The notes under the pieces: generated by a model
Told to the model about the DNA's origin: nothing
The model's database searches: none
Seen by the model: the letters and a program-made list of their open reading frames with translations, nothing else
Source: Paraburkholderia sacchari
GTDB taxonomy: Bacteria; Pseudomonadota; Gammaproteobacteria; Burkholderiales; Burkholderiaceae
Assembly: GCF_000785435.2 (NCBI RefSeq)
Contig: NZ_JTDB02000001.1
Location: 1,082,499 to 1,146,498, forward strand
DNA length: 64,000 bases
Direction of reading: 5' to 3'
Translations under genes and position numbers: made by a program
Shown here: one piece after another, positions 34,648 to 43,639 of the stretch
How the letters are laid out: every line of letters begins with the position of its first letter
How positions within the stretch are numbered: the stretch's first letter is position 1

Positions 34648-36234
34648 ATGCGCGCGCCTGTCCGTGGTTCCGCCCATGTTTCGGCTCGTGTTTCCGCGCG
34701 CCTGTCGACTCGCTTGTCCACCCTTGCTCGCCGGCTCTCGCCGTTGCTGGTGTTCACCCTGAGCGCTTGTTTGCCGGGTCCGAACTACGTGCGCCCGAAC
34801 ATCGAGGTGCCCGCGACCTACCGCTTTGCGAGCGGCGAAGTCGCCGACGTGGCCAATACGGTGTGGTGGGAACAATTCCAGGACCCGGTGCTCGATCAGC
34901 TGATCCATACGGCGCTCGAACGCAATCGCGACGTGAAGATCGCCGCGGCCCGCATCGACGAATTCGCCGCGCAGTTGCAGATCACGCGTTCCGCGTTCTA
35001 CCCGCAGGTGGGGGCGGGCTTCAGCGCGTCGCGCCAGCGCTCGTCGATGCTTGGCGGCGTGCCGCTGCCGGCGAACGTCGATCCGGTCTACAACCTGTTT
35101 TCGCCGACGCTGGCGGCCTCGATGAACATCGACCTGTTCGGCCGCACGCGCCGCCAGACCGAGGCCGCGCGCGCCGAACTCGCGGCGACCGTGGAAGGGC
35201 GGCGCGACACCGTCCTCACGCTGGTGGTGTCGGTGGCGGTTTCGTACTTCAATCTGCGCAGCCTCGACCGGCAGCTCGAAATTGCGCAGGCCACGGCCAC
35301 GAGCCGCGCCGAGTCGGTTCGCGTGTTCTCGCTGCGCTTCAAGCACGGGGAAGTGTCACAGATGGAACTGGCGCAAAGCCAGTCCGAGTACGAATCCGCG
35401 CTCGCCACGATTCCGGTGATCGAGATGCAGATTGCCCAGCAGGAGGACGCGCTCTCCGTGCTGCTCGCGCAGAACCCTGGCCCGATCCCGCGCGGGCGCG
35501 ACCTGCAGTCGATCGAATTGCCGGCCGTGCCCGCCGGCGTGCCGTCGGACCTGCTGGTGCGGCGTCCGGACCTGCTGGCGGCGGAGCAGAACTTGATTGC
35601 GGCCAATGCGCAGATCGGCGCGGCGCGCGCGCTGTACTTTCCGACCATCTCGGTGTCGGGGCTGATCGGCGCGGCCAGCACGGTGTTTTCGAGCCTGCTC
35701 ACGGGGCCGGCCTATATCTGGTCGGTGGGCGGCGCGATCACGCAGCCGATTTTCACCGGCGGCAACATCACCGGGCAGGTCCATCTGGCCGAAGCGCGCG
35801 AGCAGGAAGCGCTCTATGCGTATCTTCAGTCGGTGCAGACGGCGTTCCAGCAAGTCGAGGACGCGCTGATCGCGCTGCAAAAGACCCAGGCGCAACTGGT
35901 CGCGCAGGGCCGGCAGGTCGATGCCTTGACGACCTATGCGCGGCTCGCGCGCAAGCGCTACGAGGGCGGCTACACGAGCTATATCGAGGTGCTGGACGCC
36001 GAGCGCAGTCTCTTCAACGCGGAGCTTTCCTATACGCAAACCGAGGCGGCGGTGCTGACCTGGTACGTCAGCCTCTACAAGACGATGGGCGGCGGATGGG
36101 TCACGCAGGCCGAACGCATGACGATGCCGGCGCCCGCGAGTCCCGCATCGGAAGCGCAGGCGCCGCAAGCGCAGCAGGGGCACGCGGCCGATATGGTGGA
36201 TGCGGTGGATGCGGCGAGCGCAGCGGGAGGATAG
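34648..36234 (+). CDS. Outer-membrane efflux channel lipoprotein (NodT/OprM type)
   Basis: 528 residues. The lipobox is FTLSACLPGPNY, followed by the OprM-type start VRPNIEVPATYRFA and two OEP repeats (LDQLIHTALERNRDVKIAAARI and VQTAFQQVEDALIALQKTQAQL). It forms the trimeric exit duct for the RND pump upstream. The first 40 residues are Arg/Ser-rich, which is long for a signal, so a later start is possible. The last 40 residues are an Ala/Gln-rich extension. A weak GCGGGC/GCCCGC hairpin at 36244-36260 separates it from the convergent operon. Confidence 0.93.
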   Translation: MRAPVRGSAHVSARVSARLSTRLSTLARRLSPLLVFTLSACLPGPNYVRPNIEVPATYRFASGEVADVANTVWWEQFQDPVLDQLIHTALERNRDVKIAAARIDEFAAQLQITRSAFYPQVGAGFSASRQRSSMLGGVPLPANVDPVYNLFSPTLAASMNIDLFGRTRRQTEAARAELAATVEGRRDTVLTLVVSVAVSYFNLRSLDRQLEIAQATATSRAESVRVFSLRFKHGEVSQMELAQSQSEYESALATIPVIEMQIAQQEDALSVLLAQNPGPIPRGRDLQSIELPAVPAGVPSDLLVRRPDLLAAEQNLIAANAQIGAARALYFPTISVSGLIGAASTVFSSLLTGPAYIWSVGGAITQPIFTGGNITGQVHLAEAREQEALYAYLQSVQTAFQQVEDALIALQKTQAQLVAQGRQVDALTTYARLARKRYEGGYTSYIEVLDAERSLFNAELSYTQTEAAVLTWYVSLYKTMGGGWVTQAERMTMPAPASPASEAQAPQAQQGHAADMVDAVDAASAAGG

Positions 36235-36251
36235 CGCCGCCGTGCGGGCAC

Positions 36252-37280
36252 TCAGCCCGCGCCGCGGCGTTGCTCGAAGAGCAGCAGCATCAGGCAAGCG
36301 TAGACCGTGACCGCCAGAAAGAGCCCCATGCGCACCGCGAAGGCCGTGTACACATCCTTGCCGGCCACGCTGTCCTGCACCGACTGCCCGAGCAGAATGA
36401 TCATGGTGATGAGACTGTTCAGCCAGAACCCCGGCGAGTAGCGCGTCGGGCTGAGTCGATACAGCTTGCGGCCCACCAGCAGACCGAACAGCGCCATCCA
36501 CAGAAAAAACATCCACAGGTTCACGAACAGCCGGAGCGAGAACCAGAACGCGATCGCGAGCAGGCCGCCCAGCAGCGTGGAGCCGATCAGATCGCGCGCC
36601 GCCGTGCGGGCCGTCGTGGTGCAGCTCTGCCTGCCGAGGCTGACGGACTTCATGATGATCGGCATGTAGCTGGCCGGATCGGTCATCGCGAGCAGGTAGG
36701 CCGGCATCACTACGAGCGCGGCGCGCAGCGCGATGCGTCTTGCCTCGCCGTCGGGCAGCGCGCGCGCGGCGGGCGCTTGCGGCGCGTCCGCCGGCTCGGG
36801 AAGCAAGCGGTGTGTGAACGCCGCCACCGCCACGGCCAGCAACAGCCCCTTCGCCAGCGCGCCGACCACGGTCACGGCCAGCTGGAAGTCGCTCGTGCCT
36901 GCGGCGGAGATCATCGTCAATCCCGCCACCAGAAAGGTGGCGAGCAGATTGTTGCCGCCGCGCAGTCCGTAGCGAAAGGCGAGAAACAGCATGACCGCGA
37001 CGATCATCACGGCCGCGAACGCGTAGTGACGCAGCAGCGGCACCAGCAGCAGGCCGCTGCCCGTGGTCGACGCCACCACCAGCACGAGCACCGTGCCGGT
37101 CTTGAGCGACAGCGGCCGGGTTTGGGTCGCGAGCAGAAACACGGCGAACACCGGCGCGACCACGGGAATCGGGAAATCCAGCGCGAAACTGATCGCGAGA
37201 CACAGCGCCGTGCCGGCGGCGAGGCGCAGCGCACGGAGGCCGGGAATCCAGAGCCTGTTTGCTGTCGGCAGGGTCGGCAT
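36252..37280 (-). CDS. DUF2955-family integral membrane protein
   Basis: 342 residues with about 9-10 hydrophobic segments arranged as two halves, in the pattern of the FUSC/aromatic-acid exporter-like DUF2955 proteins (LRALRLAAGTALCLAISFALDFPIPVVAPVFAVFLLA, and LIGSTLLGGLLAIAFWFSLRLF). These proteins are found next to HlyD-type fusion proteins and probably form the inner-membrane part of the exporter. It is the last gene of the AI-2E / OMF / HlyD / DUF2955 operon, 13 bp after the HlyD gene. Confidence 0.85.
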   Translation of the reverse strand: MPTLPTANRLWIPGLRALRLAAGTALCLAISFALDFPIPVVAPVFAVFLLATQTRPLSLKTGTVLVLVVASTTGSGLLLVPLLRHYAFAAVMIVAVMLFLAFRYGLRGGNNLLATFLVAGLTMISAAGTSDFQLAVTVVGALAKGLLLAVAVAAFTHRLLPEPADAPQAPAARALPDGEARRIALRAALVVMPAYLLAMTDPASYMPIIMKSVSLGRQSCTTTARTAARDLIGSTLLGGLLAIAFWFSLRLFVNLWMFFLWMALFGLLVGRKLYRLSPTRYSPGFWLNSLITMIILLGQSVQDSVAGKDVYTAFAVRMGLFLAVTVYACLMLLLFEQRRGAG

Positions 37281-37293
37281 GATCAGCGCATGG

Positions 37294-38418
37294 TCAGTAA
37301 ATGTACGAAAGCCAGCTCATCACGCGCACGAACACGCGGCCCAGCGGATTGAGCGGATTGGTCCGGGTGGGAAACGCCATCACCTCGGCCTGGCCGCCCA
37401 CGCGCATGTCGTGCAGACGCGTGCGTTCGTTCGGGTCGAACTCGACGATCACCGGAAAGCGCTGCGCGGGCCGCAGCCAGTCGCGGCTGTTCTGCACCGT
37501 GGGCAAACTGCCGGGCGGCGTGCTCTGGCCTGTGCTCACGCCATAGCCGATGCTGCGGATCTTGCCGCTGAAGACTTCGCCCGGCAGCGCGTCCAGCGAG
37601 ATTTCCACCGGCGTGCCGGGCCGCAGACGGCCGAGATTGTTCTCGGTCATGTCGGCGCTCACCCAGACGTCGCGGATCGCAATCAGCGTCATCACCGGGT
37701 TGCCGGCCGGCGCGAACTGGCCCACTTCCGCGCGCAGATCGGTGATGACGCCGCCGGTGCGGGCCTTGATCCGCGTATCGGCGAGATCGAGTTCCGCCTT
37801 CTTCACGGCCGCCGCCGCGCTGCGCAACTGCGCGTTCTGCGCTTCGCTGCCGCCTTGCTGCTCGCGGGCGCGCTCGACTTCGGCGCGCGCGGCCTCCACC
37901 TGGCTCTGGGCCTGCTCGTGCGTGGCGCGCGCGACCTCGATGCGGCGCAGCGAGACCGTACCTTCGTCTTCGCGGTAGAGCCGCTCGAGGCGCTCGCTGT
38001 CCTGGCGCGCCTTGACCTCGTTCGCGAGCGCCGCCCGCAGCGAGGCTTGCGCCGAATCGATGCCGGCCGTGCTCGCGCCGACCTGCCGGCGCGTGGTCTC
38101 GTAGTCGGCGCGCGCGCGGTCGACGGCGACGCGGTATTGATCGCTGTCGATTTCGAACAGCACGTCGCCGGCCTTGACTTCCTGGTTGTTGTGCACGACC
38201 ACGCGCGTGATGCGTCCCGCCACTTCGGCGGCAACCGGCACGACGAAGGCCTGCACGCGCGCCTGCTGCGTATAGGGCGTGAAGCGGTCGGCGAGCAGAT
38301 ACCAGATCAAGCTCACGATGATCAGCCCGACGATCCATTTCAGCGCCTTGCCCGAAGGTTCGGCGGCTTGCTCCTGTGCCTGCACGGCGTGCGGGGGTTT
38401 GGTGGGGGTATCGCTCAT
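37294..38418 (-). CDS. HlyD/EmrA-type membrane-fusion protein
   Basis: 374 residues: an N-terminal anchor (ALKWIVGLIIVSLIWYLLADRF), then VQAFVVPVAAEVAGRITRVVVHNNQEVKAGDVLFEID, a long alpha-hairpin (about 105-205), and the second lipoyl half (LADTRIKARTGGVITDLRAEVGQFAPAGNPV). It should link the DUF2955 membrane protein to the outer-membrane channel. Its ATG overlaps the stop of the channel gene (ATGA at 38415-38418). Confidence 0.92.
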   Translation of the reverse strand: MSDTPTKPPHAVQAQEQAAEPSGKALKWIVGLIIVSLIWYLLADRFTPYTQQARVQAFVVPVAAEVAGRITRVVVHNNQEVKAGDVLFEIDSDQYRVAVDRARADYETTRRQVGASTAGIDSAQASLRAALANEVKARQDSERLERLYREDEGTVSLRRIEVARATHEQAQSQVEAARAEVERAREQQGGSEAQNAQLRSAAAAVKKAELDLADTRIKARTGGVITDLRAEVGQFAPAGNPVMTLIAIRDVWVSADMTENNLGRLRPGTPVEISLDALPGEVFSGKIRSIGYGVSTGQSTPPGSLPTVQNSRDWLRPAQRFPVIVEFDPNERTRLHDMRVGGQAEVMAFPTRTNPLNPLGRVFVRVMSWLSYIY

Positions 38419-40037
38419 CGGGTCGCACCTTGGGCGGGAGCGGCGGTTGAGGGTGCAGCCGAAGGGGAAATTGAACGAGCGGTAGCAGCGGCGCTCGCAT
38501 CGTCGATCAGATCGCCCCAGTCGGTGCGTTGCTGCATCTGCGCGCGGGTCGCGGCGTCGACGAGCGGCTGCGCCGTGTACCAGCCGCCTCCGAGCGCCTT
38601 GTAAAGCGCGATCAGACTGCCCACCGCGTTGCTGCGGTTGACGATGTAGGCGTCCTGCTGGGTGAACAGGGCGCGCTGCGCATCGAGCACGCGCTGAAAG
38701 TCCGAATACCCTTCGCGATAGATCGTGTTGGCGAGCGTGAGCGAGCGCCGCGCGGCCGTTTGCGCGTCGTTCAGAATCGTTTCGCGGCGCAGCGCGGCGA
38801 TCAGCGCTGTGGCGGCATCATCGGCTTCGCGCGCCGCCTCGCGCACGGTGTTCTGGTAGGCGACGGTCAACTGCTGGAGCCGGGCGTCCTGCACGCGCAC
38901 ATTGTTGGTGATCCTGCCGTGATCGAACACGTTCCAGGTCACGCTCGGGCCCAGCAGCACGCCAAGCGTATTCGGCGAGCCCGCGAGCGAACTCGCGCTC
39001 CACGAAAGCGAACCGAGCAGCGACACCGACGGATAGAAGTCGGCCTCAGCCACGCCGATGAGCGCCGACTGGGCCGCCATCTGATATTCGGCCGCGCGCA
39101 CATCGGGGCGGCGCAACAGCAGATCGGCGGGCACGTCGCGCAGCACGGCGCGGCTCACGAGCGGGACCACGCCTTCCTTGCCGGACTGCGCGTCGAGTTC
39201 GGGCAGCGGACCGGGCGGCCGGCCTGTCAGCACGGACAGCGCGTGACGCGAGAGCTGGATCTGGCTTTCGAGCTCGGGAATGCTGCTGAGGGTGCCGAGA
39301 TACTGCGTTTTTGCCTGCTGCAGGTCCAGCTCGTCGGTCTCGCCGCTCTTGAACAGTTTTTCCGTGATCTCGTAGCTGCGCTTTTGCAACTGCGCGTTCT
39401 CGCGTGCGATGCGCAGCCGGGCCTCGGCCGTGCGCAGCGTGAAATACGTGTCGGCGAGTTGCGCGTGCAACAGCACGAGTGCGGCCTCGCGGTTCGCTTG
39501 GGCCGCGAAGAAGTTGGCATCGGCCGATTCGATGGCGCGCGCGAAGCGCCCCCAGAAGTCGAGTTCCCAGCCGACGCTGAAGCCCGCGCCGTACTGCGCG
39601 TAGACACCCGAGCGCGGGTTGAAGCCATCCGAGCGCTTGCGCGCCGAGGCGAACACGTCGGCATTGATCTGCTGCACCTGCGGGTAGCGCCCCGCGAGCG
39701 CGATGCCGAGCTGGGCGCGGGCCTCCAGCACGCGCAGGCCGGCGATCTTGATGTCGCCATTGTTGGCGTCGGCGGCGTCCATCAGGCTTTCGAGATTCTG
39801 GTCGCCGAAAATCAGCCACCATTGGCGCACGTCGGGTTCCGCGGCCTGCTGTGAGACCTGCTGTGAGACCTGTTGGGTGACCTGCTCGATCGCCGCGCTG
39901 CTCCAGTGCTCGCTCCAGGCTTCGTGCTGAGCCTTGAAGTCCGGTCCCACGCGCATGCACGCGCTCAGGCAGCCTGTGCAGAGCAGCATCGCCATCGTGA
40001 TCGGGCGCGTGACGGGCAACACGGCTCCCAGCTTCAA
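38415..40037 (-). CDS. Outer-membrane efflux lipoprotein (NodT type), TTG start
   Basis: 540 residues. I place the start at a TTG (40035-40037) that overlaps the AI-2E permease stop as TTGA; it gives a short lipoprotein signal, KLGAVLPVTRPITMAMLLCTG with lipobox TGCLSAC. ATG 39992 or so (MAMLLCTG) is the other option. The NodT/OprM pattern is clear (VGPDFKAQHEAWSEHW, two OEP repeats). The stop overlaps the HlyD start. The open frame running 160 codons further upstream is antisense-type shadow of the permease gene. Confidence 0.88.
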   Translation of the reverse strand: MKLGAVLPVTRPITMAMLLCTGCLSACMRVGPDFKAQHEAWSEHWSSAAIEQVTQQVSQQVSQQAAEPDVRQWWLIFGDQNLESLMDAADANNGDIKIAGLRVLEARAQLGIALAGRYPQVQQINADVFASARKRSDGFNPRSGVYAQYGAGFSVGWELDFWGRFARAIESADANFFAAQANREAALVLLHAQLADTYFTLRTAEARLRIARENAQLQKRSYEITEKLFKSGETDELDLQQAKTQYLGTLSSIPELESQIQLSRHALSVLTGRPPGPLPELDAQSGKEGVVPLVSRAVLRDVPADLLLRRPDVRAAEYQMAAQSALIGVAEADFYPSVSLLGSLSWSASSLAGSPNTLGVLLGPSVTWNVFDHGRITNNVRVQDARLQQLTVAYQNTVREAAREADDAATALIAALRRETILNDAQTAARRSLTLANTIYREGYSDFQRVLDAQRALFTQQDAYIVNRSNAVGSLIALYKALGGGWYTAQPLVDAATRAQMQQRTDWGDLIDDASAAATARSISPSAAPSTAAPAQGATR

Positions 40038-41149
40038 GGCTGCGGCTGTTCCTGAGCCTGCGCAGTCTCTGCCTGCGCCTCCGCTTGTGGCTGCTCCACC
40101 CATCGCCAGAACAGCTGATAGCCGACCGAGAGCAGCACCGGACCGATGAACAGGCCGATCACGCCGCCCGTCACCATGCCGCCGAGCGCGCCGATCAGCA
40201 CCACGGGCATCGGCACCGCAACGCCGCGGCCTAGCAGCAAGGGCTTGAGCACGTTGTCGGCCAGACCCGCGATGAAGACATAGACAGAGAAGACGATGGT
40301 GGCGGTGCTCGCGCCCTCGGTGGCGATCACGAAGATGATGACGGGCACGGTAATCAGCGTGGCGGGCAGCTGCATGATGCCGATCAGCAGCACGGCAAGA
40401 GCCAGCAGACCGGCGCCGGGAATGCCCATGACGATAAATGCGATGCCGATCAGCAGCATCTGGATGAACGCGATGCCGACGACCCCCTGGGCCACCGCGC
40501 GAATGGTGGCCGTGCACAGGTCGGCCACCTGGGGGCCGTTGCCCGGCCCGAAGATGCGTGTGGAGATTCGCACTGCGCTGTCGTGGCCTTTTTCGCCATA
40601 GGCCATCAGAATGCCCGCCACGATCAGCGCCGCGAAGAAGACGAGCAGCGCCGCGCCCAGACCGGTCGCGGTGCCTATCAGGGCCCGGCCCGCCTCCTTG
40701 ATTTGCGGCGTGAACCGCTGCGCGAGGCCGGTGAGGTCCGTGGAGGCCTGGAGCCAGCTCGCGTACACCGTTTTGCCGACCAGCGGCCAGCTCGCAACCG
40801 AATCGGCGGGCGGCGGAATGCGCACGCTGCCGGTCCTGAACACGGCTATCGCGTGCTCGATCGAGTCGGCGAGCGCCACGACCAGCATGTAGGTGGGCGC
40901 GAGAATGACCACGAAGGAGATGAGCACGATCAGCGTCGCAATCAGACCGTCGCGATTGGAGAATGGACGGCGCAGCCTGACCTGAAGCGGATAGAGCGTG
41001 ACGGCGAGGATCAGCGCCCAGACCATGAGGTCGAAGAACGGCCTGAAGATCCGGTAACAGAACACGACGAGCACGGCCACGAGGCCGGCGCGAATCAGGA
41101 CATCGAGCAGCTGTCTGGACAAGACCCGTTGGGCAAACGGTGTGAGCAT
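40034..41149 (-). CDS. AI-2E family (TqsA/PerM-like) membrane transporter
   Basis: 371 residues with AGGAG before the ATG. About eight membrane segments in the family layout: VLVVFCYRIFRPFFDLMVWALILAVTLYPL at the N-terminus and the conserved VLIGIMQLPATLI, GLADNVLKPLLLGRG, GALGGMVTGGVIGLFIGPVLLSVGYQLF near the end. Members export AI-2, or act as Na+/H+ antiporters or indole/other exporters. It is the first gene of an efflux operon, which is an unusual partner for OMF/HlyD/DUF2955 genes. Palindrome F lies 85 bp upstream. Confidence 0.9.
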   Translation of the reverse strand: MLTPFAQRVLSRQLLDVLIRAGLVAVLVVFCYRIFRPFFDLMVWALILAVTLYPLQVRLRRPFSNRDGLIATLIVLISFVVILAPTYMLVVALADSIEHAIAVFRTGSVRIPPPADSVASWPLVGKTVYASWLQASTDLTGLAQRFTPQIKEAGRALIGTATGLGAALLVFFAALIVAGILMAYGEKGHDSAVRISTRIFGPGNGPQVADLCTATIRAVAQGVVGIAFIQMLLIGIAFIVMGIPGAGLLALAVLLIGIMQLPATLITVPVIIFVIATEGASTATIVFSVYVFIAGLADNVLKPLLLGRGVAVPMPVVLIGALGGMVTGGVIGLFIGPVLLSVGYQLFWRWVEQPQAEAQAETAQAQEQPQP

Positions 41150-41223
41150 TTTTTTCTCCTGTTACGGAAGCGGTGCATGCTCATTGGGCGATCCTTCACT
41201 ATCTGATCGACACCGATGTGAGG

Positions 41224-41245
41224 CAATCGGACTTTAGTCTCATAT
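41224..41245. promoter_or_regulatory. DosR-like palindrome, copy F
   Basis: CAAT-C-GGAC-TTTA-GTCT-C-ATAT: the left half is perfect and the right half has one inner and two outer changes. The core GGACTTTAGTCT is close to the mycobacterial DosR box core. It lies about 85 bp before the AI-2E permease start on the minus strand, and just after the outer-membrane barrel gene. Confidence 0.6.
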
Positions 41246-41265
41246 CCTCGCGCGCGAATGGCGCA

Positions 41266-42249
41266 TCAAAAGCTCATCGCGAATCCGAACGACACGCCGT
41301 GCACGTTGTGGCCGAACACATAGCGCACCATCGCGCGGGTACGCGTGATGATGATGGGGTATTTGCTGCTGTCGAGCTCGAGGCCCACGCCGAGCGACGT
41401 GAGGTCGTTGAAACCCAGCACGCCGGCGCTGTCGCCGAAATAGTGCGAGTAGGCGCCTTCGAGCACGTAGCGGATCGGCCGGTCCAGCGCATGCCAGCCG
41501 GTCGGCGCGCGCCAGCGGGTCCACAGGCTTATTTGCTGCGCCATCGCCGAACCTTGCACGGCCGCCGAGCTGCCGCCGAAGCTGCGCAAGTAGATATCGG
41601 TGGCCCGTAATTCAGCGTCGATTTCGTAGTTCTCGCGATAGTGCTCGTAATCGAGCATCAGCGAGCCGCCGTAGCCATACGCATCGAGCGAGCCATTCTC
41701 GAGAAACTCGAGGTTGCGGTCGGTGACGTGATTGAAGATCGTCTGCCCGACTTTCAGATCGCTGGAAACGCGCCCGAGCGTGCCGTTCAGGATCGGACGG
41801 AACACCAGTTCGTCCGCGATCCGGAAGTCCCAGCCGATGCCCACCGTGCCGCTGAAGGTGTTCCATTTGGTCGGTATCGCGCGCTGCTGGGTGCCATCGC
41901 TCGCGATGAAAATCGGATCGTAGCGGCTATAGGCGAGCGTGCCTTCCAGATACAGCGGAAACGACTTGCTGAGCGTGAAGCCGCCGCCGAACTGCGTCTG
42001 ACCGAAGCCCGGATTGCCGGTCGAGCCGCTATTGACCGAAAGGTTGCTGGTCGTGACGTCGGGAACGGTGGTGTAGGTCATGATGGCGAGCACGGCGTCC
42101 GCATGCTGCTTCACGTTGCCGCCAACGACGGTGTTGCCCGATAACGGGCCAGCGGCCGTCTGGGCATTCGAGTGGCAGGGCAGCAGCAGGACCGCGAGCA
42201 AGCAGGAGCAGGCCAGGCGCCGTGCCGGCCTGGCTGGTCTACTACGCAT
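41266..42249 (-). CDS. Outer-membrane beta-barrel protein, unknown function
   Basis: 327 residues from ATG 42249, with GGAGGGG four bases before. The signal peptide ends near PCHSNAQT. The mature part alternates polar and aromatic residues like an autotransporter-type or acyloxyacyl-like barrel (FGGGFTLSKSFPLYLEGTLAYSRYD, FSGTVGIGWDFRIADELVFRPILNGTLG, SLMLDYEHYRENYEIDAELRATD) and ends with the outer-membrane signature GVSFGFAMSF (terminal Phe). No passenger domain is present. I cannot name the family. It reads towards palindrome F, not from it. Confidence 0.75.
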   Translation of the reverse strand: MRSRPARPARRLACSCLLAVLLLPCHSNAQTAAGPLSGNTVVGGNVKQHADAVLAIMTYTTVPDVTTSNLSVNSGSTGNPGFGQTQFGGGFTLSKSFPLYLEGTLAYSRYDPIFIASDGTQQRAIPTKWNTFSGTVGIGWDFRIADELVFRPILNGTLGRVSSDLKVGQTIFNHVTDRNLEFLENGSLDAYGYGGSLMLDYEHYRENYEIDAELRATDIYLRSFGGSSAAVQGSAMAQQISLWTRWRAPTGWHALDRPIRYVLEGAYSHYFGDSAGVLGFNDLTSLGVGLELDSSKYPIIITRTRAMVRYVFGHNVHGVSFGFAMSF

Positions 42250-42281
42250 GAAGCCCCTCCGTTGCGCGCGCATCGCTCACG

Positions 42282-42539
42282 TCAATATTTAATGTCGCGG
42301 GCCGTCTGGCGGCCCTGTTGCTTGGTTTGCCGCTTGTCCTGCCGGCATTGCGCATTGCTGGTCTGATTGGCGGCGCGGCATTCCTGCTTGGTGTGACGAG
42401 AGCCCTGGCGTGTATCCTGGCGAACGTCGCGGCCCGCACGGCGCTGCTGCGCCTGTTCGGTTGCCGACGCATTGCCGAGCGACGCCGCCAGAAGCAACGC
42501 GGCGAATGTAGCAATGAGCCCACGATTGTTTGTACTCAT
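42282..42539 (-). CDS. Small basic exported protein (85 aa)
   Basis: The product starts MSTNNRGLIATFAALLLAASLGNASA, a signal peptide, and the mature part is rich in Gln, Arg and Lys (RRAGRDVRQDTRQGSRHTKQECRAANQ, then CRQDKRQTKQQGRQTARDIKY) with two cysteines. Its composition suggests a periplasmic, nucleic-acid- or lipid-binding peptide; no family is recognised. It lies 32 bp before the barrel gene on the same strand, so the two may form an operon. Palindrome G is about 148 bp upstream. Confidence 0.65.
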   Translation of the reverse strand: MSTNNRGLIATFAALLLAASLGNASATEQAQQRRAGRDVRQDTRQGSRHTKQECRAANQTSNAQCRQDKRQTKQQGRQTARDIKY

Positions 42540-42676
42540 GATGCGTTTCCCGTCGAAGGGTGGGGCCGGAGAGTCCCGGCCGGCGTGCGGCCGCGCTCAC
42601 ACGGAGCATACGACGTCGTGGCATGCGAGCGCCGGAAAATTGTGGCACGGACATAGCCGGCTTTGAAGCACCGGAA

Positions 42677-42698
42677 AAATACGACTTTGGTCCCATTG
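42677..42698. promoter_or_regulatory. DosR-like palindrome, copy G
   Basis: AAAT-A-CGAC-TTTG-GTCC-C-ATTG: the right half is perfect and the left half is degenerate. Its centre is about 96 bp before the TerC start at 42784 and 148 bp before the small basic protein on the minus strand. Confidence 0.55.
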
Positions 42699-42783
42699 TG
42701 CGATTGCAATATGCTGCACATACTCGCCGTGGCCGCACGACCGTAGAATCGATCTCTTCGCTACCCTGGACGGCTCACCGCGC

Positions 42784-43536
42784 ATGGACGACCTCGCCGC
42801 ATTGTTCTCTGATCCCTCAGCATGGGCCGCCCTCGTGACACTCGTGGTCATGGAGGTCGTGCTCGGCGTCGACAACCTCGTCTTTATCGCCATTCTCAGC
42901 AACAAGCTGCCGCCGGAGCATCGAACCCGCACCCAGCGGATCGGCATCGGGCTCGCGCTCGTGATGCGCCTTGCGTTGCTGGGCGCCGTGGCATGGATCG
43001 CGCAATTGACCCAGCCAGCGGTGTCGCTGTTCGATCATGACTTTTCGTGGCGCGATCTCGTGCTGATCAGCGGGGGGCTTTTCCTCGTCTGGAAAGCGAC
43101 GAAGGAAATTCATCACAACGTCGCCCATGACGAAGACGTTGGAGCGGGCGGCGACGCGCCGGCCGGGCTCACGGTGCGCGCGGCAATCGGCCAGATCCTG
43201 CTGCTCGATCTGGTGTTTTCCGTCGATAGCATCGTGACCGCGGTCGGCATGACCCAGCACTTGGCCATCATGTATATCGCGGTGATCGTGGCGGTCGCGG
43301 CGATGCTGTTCGCGGCTGGGCCACTGACGCGATTCATCGAACTGAATCCCACCATCGTCATGCTGGCGCTGAGTTTTCTGCTTGTGATCGGCATGACGCT
43401 GATTGCCGACGGTTTTGGCTCTCACGTTCCCAAAGGCTATATCTATGCGGCGATGGCGTTCTCGGCGTTCGTCGAAGGCATGAATATGCTGGCGCGGCGG
43501 GCGAGGCGGAGCAGGCGGTTGAAGCAGGCGGGGTGA
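42784..43536 (+). CDS. TerC-family integral membrane protein
   Basis: 250 residues with about seven membrane segments. Family motifs are [18 protein letters not shown] in TM1 and [17 protein letters not shown] in the middle; the two acidic residues in these helices are thought to bind metal. TerC/YgdQ/Alx proteins export manganese and support metalation of exported proteins. There are no other ter genes, so this is the housekeeping or stress type rather than tellurite resistance. Palindrome G lies 96 bp upstream. Confidence 0.92.
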   Translation: MDDLAALFSDPSAWAALVTLVVMEVVLGVDNLVFIAILSNKLPPEHRTRTQRIGIGLALVMRLALLGAVAWIAQLTQPAVSLFDHDFSWRDLVLISGGLFLVWKATKEIHHNVAHDEDVGAGGDAPAGLTVRAAIGQILLLDLVFSVDSIVTAVGMTQHLAIMYIAVIVAVAAMLFAAGPLTRFIELNPTIVMLALSFLLVIGMTLIADGFGSHVPKGYIYAAMAFSAFVEGMNMLARRARRSRRLKQAG

Positions 43537-43639
43537 GCGAGGTTCGCCGTAGCGGGGGGACGCCTGCCTGTGCGTGTGCCCGCTTTCTTGAGTGAAATCT
43601 GCGTACCCGCGAGGGAAAACGTGCGCGTGCGCGAATCGG

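Noticed and set aside
34767..37352. An 861-codon open plus-strand frame across the outer-membrane channel and DUF2955 genes
   Set aside because: It is Arg/Ala/Gly-rich without any domain, and overlaps two well-supported genes. It is a GC-rich shadow frame.
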